From: Eunapius fragilis
Taxonomy: Eukaryota; Porifera; Demospongiae; Spongillida; Spongillidae
Direction: 5' to 3'
DNA: 64,000 bases
Assembly (NCBI GenBank): GCA_963681505.1
Contig: OY811989.1
Coordinates: 5,473,335 to 5,537,334 of the forward strand
Shown here: positions 21,001 through 34,523 of the stretch, one piece after another
Position numbering within the stretch: position 1 is the first letter of the stretch
Layout of the letters: each line of letters begins with the position of its first letter
Made by a program: the position numbers and the translations under genes
Notes under the pieces: model-generated
What the model saw: only the letters and a program-made list of their open reading frames with translations
The model's database searches: none
What the model was told of the DNA's origin: nothing

Positions 21001-24000
21001 TAATGGCCCTCGCTTGACCCTTGATATGATTAGCAAATATCACACGCACACACAAGGCTGAGAACACATTATGGTCACCATGGCTACCTCGACCACTGTC
21101 TTTTGTGATGAGGTGTCTGAGTGAGAATGACATGACCTCACTGAGTGACCAGACCGCCCAGAATGGTTGGACCTGACTGAGAGCATGGATGAGGCTTCTG
21201 GCAGAGACACACCGTGATGTTCTTGCATCCCATTGATGCTCAACTTCACCACAGAGCCCGGGACTCCTCCCTTCTGCTGCCAAGAGCCTCTCAGCATACC
21301 TCTGTCGCTCTGCATAAAAAAGTGATGGTAAGGCTTCATAAACATTTGAGCCTCAGCTCGCTGTAACACATTAAGCCTGCTCCAAAAAAAACATCAGACC
21401 TTAACTTTTTTTTTTTCCTCCCCAACTTCCCTATGAAAAACCACCAAATGGATAGGGGTTGGGACAAGACCATAGTCATGAAGCTAACAACTTCACACCT
21501 TATTTGTACATTCAATTAAATACTTGGTTATTAACTTCATATGTGGTCCATTTGATTTGATCTGTATATTATCATGTCAGGATTTCCCCCATATGGGGTT
21601 AATGACAAAATTTTGAGTGTACCATGAAGCGTTCAGATTGCAGAATTGGGGGGAGTGAGGGAGGTTGGAGTGGGAGTGTAGGTGGGAGGGTGGGGAATCA
21701 TTGATGGGATGCGGTAGAGGGCACATGGTGATCATGACAATCAGTGGGGGGGGGGGGGGGGGTAACCAGTACATGGTGATCATGACAATCAGTGGGGGGG
21801 GGGGGGGGGGGGGGGGGTAACCAGTACATGGTGATCATGACATTGATGGCATGTGGTGGTCATGACAACAGCTAGATGACATAAATCCCCCACAAAAGCT
21901 AGGGCCCCTCCTTGCTAGGCCATACCCCTCAGTGCTAGGCATACCCCTCAGTGCTAGGCCATACCCCTCAGTGCTAGGCCATACCCCTTAGTGCTAGGCC
22001 ATACCCCTCAGTGCTAGACCATACCCCTCAGTGCTAGGTCATACCCCTCAGTGCTAGGCCATACCCCTCAGTGCTAGGCCATACCCCTCAGTGCTAGGCC
22101 ATACCCCTCAGTGCTAGGCCACACCCCTCAGTGCTAGGCCATACCCCTCAGTGCTAGGCCATACCCCTCAGTGCTAGGTCATACCCCTCAGTGCTAGGCC
22201 ATACCCCTCAGTGCTAGACCATACCCCTCAGTGCTAGGCCATACCCCTCAGTGCTAGGCCATACCCCTCAGTGCTAGGCCATACCCCTCAGTGCTAGGCC
22301 ATACCCCTCAGTGCTAGGCCATACCCCTCAGTGCTAGGCCATACCCCTCAGTGCTAGGCCATACCCCTCAGTGCTAGGCCATACCCCTCAGTGCTAGGCC
22401 ATACCCCTCAGTGCTAGGCCATACCCCTCAGTGCTAGGCCATACCCCTCAGTGCTAGGCCATACCCCTCAGTGCTAGGCCATACCCCTCAGTGCTAGGCC
22501 ATACCCCTCAGTGCTAGGCCATACCCCTCAGTGCTAGGCCATACCCCTCAGTGCTAGGTCATACCCCTCAGTGCTAGGCCATACCCCTCAGTGCTAGGCC
22601 ATACCCCTCAGTGCTAGGCCATACCCCTCAGTGCTAGGCCATACCCCTCAGTGCTAGGTCATACCCCTCAGTGCTAGGCCATACCCCTCAGTGCTAGGCC
22701 ATACCCCTCAGTGCTAGGCCATACCCCTCAGTGCTAGGTCATACCCCTCAGTGCTAGGCCATACCCCTCAGTGCTAGGTCATACCCCTCAGTGCTAGGCC
22801 ATACCCCTCAGTGCTAGGCCATACCCCTCAGTGCTAGGCCATACCCCTCAGTGCTAGGCCATACCCCTTAGGACTATATTCAATTTGGTAGACACCAATG
22901 TAACTGTTGTAGGTTTTCATTTTTTATTCATCAAGTCAGATATTTGACAGGGGACATTGAAAGTCCTGACCTTTCAACAGTACATACACATTGGGAGGGA
23001 TGGAATGGAAGAGAAAGGAGGTGGTGAGAAGGGAGGTGAGAGGGGGAGGAGCCCCAGTGAGGAGGGGTGAGGAGGGAGATGGTGAAGGATGGAGGGGGAG
23101 AGATGAGGAGAGGATGAAGGTCAGGAAGGAGTTAACTGAAATGATGGAAGGCATCTAGACTGGTTGGCAGGTGCTCATGTGACCTCATCGCTACAATCTA
23201 ATTATTAAATCCTCACATGGCTACATACAGGTGGTCCTATTTGTGACTAAAATTTCATGCACATAAGCAAAGTGAGGGGTTAAACCTTTATGTATGGAAG
23301 GCAATGAGGGGTTAAACCTTTATGTATGGAAGGCAATGAGGGGTTAAACCTTCATGAATGGAAGGTGATGAAGGGTCAAACCTTTATGGATATTGGGGGG
23401 AGCTAACCCTTATTGTCTCTTCACTACCAGAGCTGTTCTGCCCAGGGGAAAGTGTCCTTTTCTTCTTGTGTGCTGAGCCTCTTCCAGAGCTCCTATGAGA
23501 CTGCTGTGATGAATAAGAGGGTTGAGGGGAAGGGACAGGACTCTGATCGATTGAAACCATCCCTGGGCTGAGGCTGCCACCAAGGACGGAGCGCAATGGA
23601 GGATGCGTAAACGGAAGGGCACGGGGCTGGTTAGACCGGGCACTGAGGAAGTGGATAAAAGATCGTCCAGAGTTCACACTCTCTCCACGTACATACATCC
23701 CACCACACACAAGCGCAAACGCAGACACAACCATATAAAAGAGTATTTACATTCAAGGTGAGTTCAAAATGATCTAATGTCCTAGAAATGGGGTGAGACC
23801 TGACCACCACAGCATCAAACATGGCTGACCCTTTTCCTTCTGGAACCACAAAAGCAAAAGTTCATTAATTAACGAACCACTGCACTATTCATGTACATCC
23901 CACAGTGATTACTAGGATTGTGTAATTGTCCCAAAGGCTATAAACCACAACAGAACAGGATTGGGAATGAGGGGAATGAGGGATGGAGGAGCTGAAGAGA

Positions 24001-24571
24001 GGGGGTGTGGGATAAGGCAATATGACAACCAACACATGGGAGAGTGAGACATGGGAATGAAAGAGGTTGTAACCTACCTTGCAGAATCTGTACGGTAGTG
24101 GGAATAGCTTGCTCTGACTTTCTTAATGGCGCAGGCACAGGCAAATATAGCACTGACCACCAGTACCAGTACTGCAACTAGAGGGACGTACCAGTACCTA
24201 GTTAGCCAGGCTTCAACACTGCTGTGTGAAGAGAGGATCATGTGTGTCAGGTAAATTAGCTCAGGTTACAGTGGTTTGTGTGTGTTGTGTGTGTATGTGG
24301 GGGGTCTTGGTGGTGTAGACCTTTTCTACTACATAGCTCTGGTAAGTGACCACGACCCTAGAAGGACTAGTCACACAAACCACACAATATTATGTTTTGT
24401 TCTTAGTCATATAAATAGCATGTAAGTCATGAACAACTGAGAGCCTAATAGTGCTATGATCATGTGATGTAATGTGAAGGCCTAAGTATTGCAAACATTA
24501 CTGCATTTGCAACAAGGGTTAGAGTTTTCAGCTAAACCATGGTAACGCACATAAACCATCCCAAAAGCAGT

Positions 24572-24605
<34 letters not shown>

Positions 24606-25401
24606 CACCCATACCCACACCCATACCCATACCCATATCCATACCCATACCCACACCCATACCCATACCCATACCCATACATACCCATACCCACCATACC
24701 CATACCCACCATACCCATACCCATACCCATACCCACCATACCCATACCCATACCCATATCCACCATACCCATACCGACAATACCCACCATACCCATACAT
24801 ACCATACCCATACATACCCAGAAAGACTTCCACTGCTCCCTGAAGCGTTCATGGTAGCGTTGGTTTGCTTCTTGTGGTGAACACCTGCAATTGACACAGC
24901 TGTAATTTAAAAGGCCCACAACTGTGGATTCAAACATCTGCACTTGTGAGAGTTTCCCAAGTGGGAGATGTGGTTACATGTATGTTGCGTGAAGTGTTTG
25001 GTCATAGAGTGGAATGCAATGTGGTATGACATTCTAGCATACTAGTACACATAGACCCAATGAACACACCATTCCTTTAACTTAAAGAACGAACTTCAAA
25101 CGGTTCCCGCGAACAGCATTTCTCCATGTCAGTGCCTACGTTTCTAATGCATATGCATATTTCTTCGCAAGACCCAAACCAATGCATTTGACGCGATGAT
25201 GAACCCCTTTCACCCATTCTTTCTCGACCTCTCCCTCCGAATAGTATATCGCTATACAATACGGTCTATACCGCACCGCAACGCCCGCTTGAAAATGAAT
25301 GCGTAAAGCGGAGTGTAGTATGTACGTCACTTACTCGAAAGCCCTGCTCCGATCGAGACGCTCAAGCAAAAGTAAATTACGGCGCACCATTCTCGCCACA
25401 T
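18049..25401 (-). CDS. Single-pass membrane protein with tiny ectodomain and long tail, unrecognised
   Basis: Ten exons on the minus strand, 5' to 3': 25335-25401, 24818-24884, 24078-24221, 23408-23642, 21088-21309, 20783-20911, 19208-20182, 18867-19019, 18621-18728, 18049-18537. Every join keeps phase; total 862 residues. Exon 1 is a signal peptide (MWREWCAVIYFCLSVSIGAG). Exon 2 adds about 20 residues with two N-glycosylation sites (NAT, NAS). Exon 3 is a transmembrane helix (YVPLVAVLVLVVSAIFA) followed by basic IKKVRASYSHYR. The remaining 750 or so residues are Ser/Pro-rich cytoplasmic tail, with a short helix-prone exon (DARMMTAAALAESARQ), six 16-residue repeats (HSPTRPGVGSLDRGHA) in exon 7, and a PPPY motif in the last exon that could bind WW domains. 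I know no family with this layout. It is head-to-head with C2CD3. Confidence 0.75.
18770..18855. repeat. Short repeat with taaccctaaccct words
   Basis: Three or so copies of a unit like ctacataccagttacattaa followed by ccctaaccctg in an intron of the membrane-protein gene. The taaccc pairs look like the animal telomere repeat but only as doublets. Confidence 0.7.
19568..19868 (-). repeat. 48-bp in-frame coding minisatellite
   Basis: Six near-identical 48-bp units in exon 7 of the membrane-protein gene, each encoding HSPTRPGVGSLDR[G/A]HA. Because 48 is a multiple of three, copy-number change would keep the frame. The open frames on the other strand across this block are shadows. Confidence 0.92.
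20197..20355. repeat. GGGA/GGAA-rich simple repeat
   Basis: Purine-only run of ggga, ggaa and gaga words in the intron just upstream (in the minus-strand sense) of exon 7. On the minus strand it is the polypyrimidine tract ahead of the acceptor at 20183, greatly expanded. Confidence 0.9.
21900..22870. repeat. 20-bp intronic minisatellite, about 48 copies
   Basis: The 20-mer atacccctcagtgctaggcc is repeated about 48 times with very few substitutions (ggtc, gacc and one cacacc variant). It lies in the intron between exons 4 and 5 of the minus-strand membrane-protein gene. Near-identity along the array means recent homogenisation. Confidence 0.97.
23275..23395. repeat. About 33-bp minisatellite, four copies
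   Basis: The unit gaggggttaaacctttatgt plus atggaaggcaat is repeated three to four times, just downstream of exon 4 of the minus-strand gene. Confidence 0.85.
24570..24825. repeat. ATACCC hexamer repeat
   Basis: Long run of the hexamer accc-at with interruptions (caccat, cacacc) filling the intron after exon 2 of the minus-strand membrane-protein gene. Frames such as MGMGMG or YVWVWV on it are artefacts. Confidence 0.95.
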
Positions 25402-25673
25402 GGATGCGAACAAGGCTCTCCTACACGACACGGCCCACGACTCTAAGGTTAACGGTCGCAGTCACGTACATACTGCCTTTACTGCCGCCTCACTGTTTAC
25501 AGCCGGGGCAAACTACAGAAGTCTAATGTTCACCTTCATGATGCGTCATTAAAAACAAAAACAGGCAACAAAACACACCGATATTCACACCGTAATCATT
25601 TTATTCGATTCAGCGCGCAATTAAATACGTCATGGAGTAAATACAGCGGGATTTTTAAACGTTGCGCTGGATA
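25402..25673. promoter_or_regulatory. Probable bidirectional promoter, membrane protein and C2CD3
   Basis: The start codon of the minus-strand membrane-protein gene (25401) and that of C2CD3 (25674) lie 272 bp apart, head-to-head, with no repeat between them. Any core promoters for both genes must sit here unless untranslated exons lie elsewhere. No clear TATA box was identified. Inference from arrangement only. Confidence 0.5.
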
Positions 25674-28600
25674 ATGCCCACCAAGAAGGGCAATACAAAG
25701 TCTCGGAAGAATACCAACGCTTACAAGAAATTATTATTCTCTGGTAAGTGTCAGTGAGAAGAGTGCTTAAATTACATCGGCTTGTAACTATTGACAGATG
25801 GCGGAGGGCAAGAAGTAGAAGTACACACTTCTCTTCCTCCCTGTGTTCAAGGGGAATCAAGGGGTTGCTTGAAGGTGTTAGTTCGGGCTGTCAAATGGGA
25901 ATACAGCATTGGTCCTCCTGCTCCGAAGCTATGTCTTAGGTTGAAGTGGTGGGGGGAACAATCCCGAGGAACGATATTTAGGTACTTTACATATATATAT
26001 GGGATATTCAATGTACCGCCTTACAGTTGAGCTGTCTTTAGAGTCCCGGTGTGCACCAGTTCTAATGAACAGCTAGCCTCTTGCAGTCATTTTGCGTACT
26101 TCCCTGTCAGAACAAGTATGCAGCAGTTGAAAACATATCTAAAAGGTAATCAAAGTAACCTGCGTGTCCTTCATACTTATGTTCTCACTCACACACACAC
26201 ACATACACATGCACACACATACACACACATACACTTCCACCCTTTTCTCGCATTTTCTCCTTCAAGATATGGGCCCTCTGAGCATAGATGTTGGACTGGG
26301 CCATCTGTCAGACAGCTCCATGGTAATTGGTCAGGTGGCTATTCCAGCACTAACCCACCTCTCAGCCAGTACTCCAGTGGAGGGGTAAACAGATTACATT
26401 GTACAGGTTTCATGTGTATATGCAGTTGTTTGATACAGGCAGTATCCTGTGGTGTCACCCCAGGGAATAGAATTTGGGAAGATTATGATACGCTTCTCCT
26501 TGGATGAGGAGAAGGCGTTGTCTAGGCAACAAGGTAAAACTTCCGTACGTTCTGATCCAGTATCGGAACTTCAAGTGGGTCTGGAGAATGACGCATTACC
26601 CAGGAGCACATTGAGCAAGATGGCCAGGCAACCTGTGGACTTGAATTGTGCTGCTCAGCATGGCTTCAATGCAACCAAGAGTATTGCAGCAGCTCCAGCT
26701 AAGTCTGGAAACACAACTCAGGGACAGACAACTGGCACATCTCAGGGACAGACCTCTGGCACAACCTCAGGTGTGCAGTTGAGCAGTGCAAATGTCCCCT
26801 CTGTTGTTGATGGGGTCACACTGCCAGAACTACCTGGCAAGGCTAGAGGTGATGTGATAGCAGACCTGATCCAGAGAGGGAGAAAGTTGAGAGAGTCTAT
26901 GCTTCAGGCGATAGTTCAATCTTCACTAGTTTGCTCAGGCCCAGTGCATTGTAGTCCAAGATTGGTTGATGACAGGTGAGTTATTTGGGATCCTATAGAA
27001 CCATGGGGGGACAATGACCCATTCCCATCACCATTAGAGAGCTTGAATTGGGAAGTTGTACTTTTTTGGACCAGCACCCTGCTGTTCCAGGAAAACTGTC
27101 TGGCGTGCCAACTGATGACATTGTTGCCCTGCTGGTTGGAAGTGGTGTTGGCCTCAGTTCAGATCACAGGGCCACCAATTCCAATTCTTCTGACGACGAC
27201 CTCGACTCAGTAGGCAGTTCATTAACTGAAGCAGACCACCCACTTTATAACGCTGATTTGTTAAGGACTCTTTTTTACACAGATGAGCTGAAGGTCAGCA
27301 GTTAATTGAAAACTTAACGGTCTGGTTATTTAGTACTCCTGATGTGATGCCAACATAGTTGTAGCTCTGGTTCCTTACAAGTAAATGAAACGTGCTAGGT
27401 AATGTTTGCAATGTGTGCCACAATAGAATCTTGAGACAACTGGCGACTTTGTAACGAGCACTGCTAGGTGACATCACATCATCCCGAGTACAAAACAATC
27501 AGATCCTGATGTTGTTTATTGACAAGACGTGTGCATTGGGAAGGCGTGGGTACTGGAAGACTTGGGTATTGGAAGACGTGTGCATTGGGAAGGCGTGACG
27601 TGCGCATTGGGAAGGCATGACGTGCGCATTGGGAAGGCGTGGGTACTGGGAGACGTGGGTACTGGGAGATGTGTGCATTGGGAAGGCATGGATATTGGAA
27701 GACATGTGCATTGGGAAGGCGTGGGTACTGGGAGATGATTGGCTTCTGACTCTGCACACTTTTATGTCATGCCGTGTACTGCTTACTTAAACCTTCCATA
27801 CTTGGTCGTCACAACCTTTGTACACTCCTCCATGTCTTGTAGTAATGCACTATACATGGTTTATCGCACTCCCACGTACAACCTTGATCCACATACCTCT
27901 TCATATACACGCACTCACCATTCGCACACAAGTTTTTCCTTCCTTAACCCTTCTCTTGGCGCACACCCTACCTACACCTGTACCAACTTTCTGTTCTCTC
28001 TGACTAGGGTACTGAGCAGGCTGATGTAGCTGCTGGCCTAGCCACCGCGGGTGGTGGGAAAATCCAGCCTCCATCTGACCCACTTGCCCCCCCGGGGGAG
28101 GCAACTCAGGCCACAAAGATTGTCGGAGGGGCCACTGGAGGGCAAGCTAAAATGCTTGGAAGAGATGGAACCCAGTCCAATGGCAGCAGTGCCGATAGCA
28201 TGTCTTCTTTGGCTTCATTTTTTAGTGGTGGACAAAGGGCAGCTGAACCTGTGGAATCAGTTGTACTGCGCTCTGTTGGTATGGAGAGGCTGACCAGACT
28301 GGGCAGGGCAACCTCTGTTCGAGTCATTGTTGAGAAGCTGCAGCTAACTCCTATTGGAATTGAAATTGTAAGGTCCTGTCAAAAAGGGAAGAAATTATCC
28401 AAGGCTCTGAGGTATGCTCACCAGGTGGGATGTGCGTGTGTATCACGCGGGTTGTCCATCTGTTAGTACTACATACTTTGTGGAGTATCACTTCCCTTTG
28501 ACCTTGTCGGCTAACAAGAGCACTAATAAGAAGTCCACCTGTCCACCTCGTGCGGGAGAGCTGGTTAGAATGGCTTCAAGACAGATTAGGGATGGAGGTG

Positions 28601-29915
28601 AGTGTAAGAAGAGGTGGAGGGTTGTGTGTGTGTGTGTGTGTACATTTGGCAGGGAAGTTGACTGGTCCTTGTTTCTGTGTGTTGCCTTGTCATCATCAGT
28701 GGTCGTACTCAGCCACTGCTCAGTGTTTCCAGTGACTTTCAGCAGCCATGTTGTGCAGCAGTGGTGGAGTAGCCTTATGGTACTCAGAGTGTACAGCAAG
28801 GCATCGGAGGAAAGAATGGTTAGTATGATAATCTGTATGCTGCCTGCATGTATGTATGAATGTATGTATGTAATGTATGTATGTATGGTATGCATGAATG
28901 TATGTATGTATGTATGTATGTATGTATGTATGTATGTATGTATGTATGTATGTATGTATGTATGCATGCATGTATTTATGTATGTATGTACGTACGTAGG
29001 TATGCATGTATGTATGTATGTATGTATGTATGTATGCATGCATGTATTTATGTATGTATGTACGTACGTAGGTATGCATGTATGTATGTATGTATGTATG
29101 TATGTATGTATGTATGTATGTATGTATGTATGTATGTATGTATTTCTATGTTTGCATGACTTCATTTGTGTTTACTTTTGCAGCCATTCTTGTTGGGCAA
29201 AGCAGTGCTTCCTCTCAAGCAGTGCCTCACTGCTGCCCAGCTGAAGAGCAGCTTTGTACTGGATGTTAAGGCATCACCTCTGGGTGCAGCTGTCAAAGGA
29301 CAAGAACCTTTCACCTCCAAGGAAGAGTCCATCATTGGAAGTCTGGAGGTTTGTATGCAACTGACTCGCTCATTAATGATAAACATTTCTGCTTAAAAGG
29401 TTTCTTTTCAGTTTATAATTGGAAAGCAGCAGGAAGAGGTTCTGCCCCCTGTGTCACCTGGGGAGGGGGAGGAGGGGTTGCCCCCTATGTCATCTGGAGA
29501 AGTGGGGCTGCCCCCTGTATCATCCGGGGTGGCAGGGCTGCCCCCTATATTATCTGGGGAGGCAGGGACACCCATTGAACATGTGTCACAGGAGGTGGTG
29601 GAACAGAGGAGGCCTATTGTATTTGGAGGTGTGTCATCAGGCATGTCCGTGTGCTGAACTTAAATATACATGCATGTTTGTTTTGGGGCTTTTCTGATAC
29701 CTAAAGGCCTTCCCACAGACAAGGTTTGTTGACAGTATGGGGTATCTGTGCATAAGTAATCTGTAGTCTTCTCTCCATCTCCCACTCTCCCTCCGTCTCT
29801 CTCTCTCTCCCCTCTCTCCCCCTCCCTCTCTCTCACCCTCCCTCTCTCTCCCTCCCTCTCTCTCCCCTCCCTCTCTCTCCCCCCTCCCTCCCTCTCCCTC
29901 CCTCTCTCTATTTCT

Positions 29916-29949
<34 letters not shown>

Positions 29950-29953
29950 TCCC

Positions 29954-29987
<34 letters not shown>

Positions 29988-30269
29988 CTTCCTCTCTCTC
30001 TCACCATCCATATCTCTCTCCCCCTCCCTCTCTCTCTCATCTAGCCACCTGCTGTCCTGCAACTGATGCTCTTCATTTCTGAGGGGGTAGATGTCTCCAT
30101 TCCTGGTAGCAGCCCCTCCAGTGCCAAACCCAACCCCTACCTGGTTTGCAAGCTGTTCTGTGTTCACCCTCATCCCAGAACTACTGTCCATTGGTCCACT
30201 TCAAACCCTCTGTTTGGGTTCAAGGAGGTTAGATTTCGGTGTGTCTTATAATTACTCAATTTTATAGCA

Positions 30270-30328
<59 letters not shown>

Positions 30329-30391
30329 TGTGTGTGTTTGTGTGTGTGTTTGTGTGTGTGTGTGTGGGTATGTGTGTGTGTGGGTATGTAT

Positions 30392-30456
<65 letters not shown>

Positions 30457-33400
30457 AACATGTCAAGCTGCCAAACCCTTTACCTTTCAATGTCATATCT
30501 TTAATTCTTGTGTCCAGGCCTCTATCAATGCCTCCACAATCATATGTTGCAACCTACATATGTTACCCTCACCACTCCTGCTTATAGACCGAGCCTTCAG
30601 CCAATTGATTTTTAACCATGTCACAGCCTGAGCCTATAAGATTATCCAGGATGCAACCACTGCTGGTGGCGTGGGAGGGAGTTGAGGGCCCAAACCTTAT
30701 ACTCTCCTGGAATCTATCACACTTTCTTGTGCTTGGACTTTACCACTTGCCTATTCATTGTACTAACTTGGTCATACTTTTATGTTGTACCGCCACATAC
30801 ATGGGGCGACTCCCGGAGACTTGCTGCCTAATGAATATGGGCACAAGTTCAGTGAAACTGTTGTGTACTGATACTTATTCACTTGAGTTGCAGGCAACAA
30901 GTTGCCTTGTATGCCACAGGCTTTAGATAATCCCCTCCATGTCAGCCAAATCACTTCCACCCTCCTGTTTATTGCAGGTATATCCCCTACATTTGACATC
31001 CTCACTCCTGGAGAAATTGTGCAACAAGTTTGCTGTTGTGGAGGTATGGCATAAGACACCTGGTGCTACTATGGAAGATGAGGTTTGCCCCCCTCCCCTC
31101 CCCAATACTCTGATGAGTGCTGGTGAGTCTTGAATGCTATCTGCAGCTTATTGGTCTAGTGAAGCTGAGCGTCCATCAGTTCTATGTGGCCTTTGCAGAC
31201 CAGTTATCAGTTGACCTCTGCCTGTCAGCAGAGGTACATGCACACAGCTTTGTCTTACCTGTTTGTTTTTTCTTCTCATTGTCTATTCGTTTTACCTTCT
31301 ACCACTGTGATCCAGCTACCAGTTGTTGCAGTTGACATGTACAGTCCAATCACCAATCCATTTTCTGGAGCTAACTGTGGGTACCTTGCCACCCTGCTGG
31401 CAATGGGTAACACCTCCCAGGTGAAGCAAAGTACATTGCGTTTTGGCCCACTTCCTCCCACACACCTACCAGACCCTCCTTTCCCTCACCACACACCTAC
31501 CAGACCCTCCTTTCCCTCTCCACACACCTACCAGACCCTCCTTTCCCTCTCCACACACCTACCAGACCCTCCTTTCCCTCTCCACACACCTACCAGACCC
31601 TCCTTTCCCTCTTCACACACCTACCAGACCCTCCTTTCTTTCTCCACACACCTACCAGACCCTCCTTTCCCTCTCCACACACCTACCAGACCCTCCTTTC
31701 CCTCTCCACACACCTACCAGACCCTCCTTTCCCTCCACACCTACCAGACCCTCCTTTCCCTCTCCACACCTTTTACCTTTGTCCTCTCCACACACACCCT
31801 CCCCACCTCCCAATCCTTCCAACCATGCTCTGCAGTTGTTGCAGCTTCAAAGACAGCTAGCTGCTGGCACGTACGTATTACAACCACCACATTCCAAGTC
31901 CAGAATGGAACATGCCATTCTTGTTGAGGATAGCAGATGCCAGAAGGGGCAAAGAGCAGATGAATTCCAAACTAAGCCCCCTCCAGCCCGCAAAACAGCT
32001 GATAGTACGTTATTTAGGATGGCACTTAGATATGATTGGCATATATTAGGGCACATCCATAGTGGTTCACAACCCATCACATACCATTGAGATCTGTGTG
32101 GGAGGTGTGAGACAGCTATCGGCATTCAGTAACACTGTCTGGGGTGAGGCAGACTGTTACGTCCAGTACCATTTCCCCTCCCTCTCTGATGATGAAGAAG
32201 GAGACTTGGAGGAAGGCATGTTTGGAGAGCGTTGAAGTCATTCTATCAGGATGACCTCTTACTCCTTAGGCACACCACCGTGTGCTCTGCAGGCATACTG
32301 CACTGGGACATCACTGTGTGTCCCTGAGCCCACCTTCAACCACACAACAAAGCACACGCTGACTCTCAGTGCTGATGTCCCCTTGCAGAAGCTACTCATT
32401 AAAGCATGCGGCAGCACATGTGGCGGGGGCATCCCTTTTGAACTGTGGAGACGGTTTTACTATCCAAACATCCGCGACCAGCTTATTGCAAAGGTTTGCC
32501 TCACCAGTGCCAACTTATGCATATAGTTCACTGGGTTCCTTCCCTTGCAGACGTCACTACCACTGGCCAAACTGTGTGCAATGGTGACCATGCAGAGGTC
32601 ACCTCCAAATAGTCAGTCATTTGCATTGCCTCTGAAGCTGGTGATAGATGACCCAGAGGTGGTGTTTGTTACCTTGGCAACTGCACGATGTTTGTGATGA
32701 TGTATTCATCTATATTTGTTGCCAGGCGACCTCAGGAGGCATATTGGATGTGTCTGTCAGGTACCAGTGCACAGCTGAACCTGCTGAGGTACTTGAACAC
32801 CAGGCGAGAGTCACTGTCAACCTCTCTCTAGGTATCCTCAGATGTACAGGGTTAAAGGTAAGGACCAACTGGTATGGATACATTGTTAACAGATTATTAT
32901 CCGTAAATTTTATATCAGTAAAAATTTCTCTCTCTGTACTGCGATGTTCGGTAGAACATCTTTATGGTGAATGATATCATTGGTGGATTGGTATTATGTG
33001 GACTACCAGCCTTGATTTGGGGGTTGTGAATGGACGCATGAAATGTGTGTACTGTATGTGTGTGTAGACGGGGGTGAATCATTATATACATGTAGTATAT
33101 TTTGTATAGAGTGGTCTCTTGAATTTGATGCACTGGATATGATCCCCCCCACACACACACACACACCCCACACCCTCGGTTCAGGATGCAGCAAAGCAGT
33201 CAGCCCTTCTCGCACCTGGCCTTCTTAGCTCTGCTGCTACTGAAGCAGGGGTAAATGCCTATGTTAAAGTCAGGTTTCCAGGATCAGTTGTGCAGGACGA
33301 AAAAAGGACAAAGACAGTAGCTCTTTCCTTCACTCCTGAGTTCTCCCATTTCTTTGATATCTGCCTCCCATTGGTGGTTCAAGTGGATACAAAATCTCAT

Positions 33401-34490
33401 CCTGTGCGGGTTCGTAAAGTGTCACTGGCAGAGGTGCTATCTTCAGGAACCATGTGTGTTGAGGTGTGGCATGAGCTGACAAGGAGGCTTTCCAGAGGGA
33501 CACAACCAGATGATAAGTGCTTTGGTCGAATGCTGGTAACTGGTTCAAAAGATGTCTTACTTGGACATGCTGAGGTGCCATTGGCCACCCTGCTCCACAG
33601 ACATAATGGTCAGTGCTTCAAACGATCATCACTTATCATTCTTTATATCTTCCTCCTGTCCCCGCCCTGCCCTCCTCCTCCCCATCCTGCCATCACCCTC
33701 ATTACCATCTGCCCTCCCCTCCTCCCCATCTCCCTCCTCTCCTCCCCATCTGCCCTCCCCTCCTCCCTTTCTCCCCTTCTCTCCTCCCCATCTGCCCTCT
33801 TCTCCTCCCCATCTGCCCTCAGGTGCCTGTGGCTGGTCTGCACTATACCGTAAGGATGGAGACGGGTTTGTTGGAGGGGTGGAAGTGGCTCTGAGCTTCA
33901 CCAGAGAGGAGGACAGAGAGCTGGTCATCTCCAGTGCTGCCCACCTGAGCTGGAAGCCACCTCCCACTACTGCAGACCTCTGTGCAAGTCCCTCTGCCAC
34001 ACAACAGCAGAAGCTGAGATTTGAAGTCACTATTGATGGCGTGTGGGTATCTGTTGATGATGTCATCATACCTACGACCAGGGAACCATCATACAAGTAC
34101 TGCTTTGTGAGATATAGATTATTTAGTCTAGGTAAGGAAAGGGTACATGTGTGCATGTATGTGTGTATGTGTATGTGTACATGTGTATGTGTGTATGTGT
34201 ACATGTGTATGTGTGTATGTGTATGGTGTACTGATGTTATTGCACTGCAGATCCAGTAGTTTCTACTCCAAGAGCTGTGACTTCCTACAGAGAGGATATT
34301 GCTGTTTATCAACTGAACCACTCATCAAAACTAACTACAATGCCTTCAACACAGCTTCTCTGGTTAGGCACCATATATTTCCAATCATCTCCCCAGTTTT
34401 AGAGGGACATCTCCCCTACAGTACTCCCTCCTCTGGGGGAGGGGGGGCAATTCCATATAGTACTCCCCCATCCTCAATACTCCCTCCTCG

Positions 34491-34523
<33 letters not shown>

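Noticed and set aside
23820-23852. A possible extra exon (GKGSAMFDAVVV) in the membrane-protein gene
   Set aside because: Its phase does not fit the exons on either side, whereas direct joining of 24078 to 23642 does.
24482-24943. Minus-strand GYGYGYG / VWVWVW frames
   Set aside because: Arise from the ATACCC hexamer repeat; only 24818-24884 in this stretch is a supported exon, in a different frame context.
28860-29159. Tyr/Met/Cys/Val and His/Thr repeat frames on both strands
   Set aside because: Tetranucleotide microsatellite in a C2CD3 intron.
30222-30238. Alternative donor for C2CD3 exon 12 at 30238
   Set aside because: It would put a stop into exon 13; the donor at 30227 keeps phase and restores the FKE-VYPLHL sequence matching human C2CD3.
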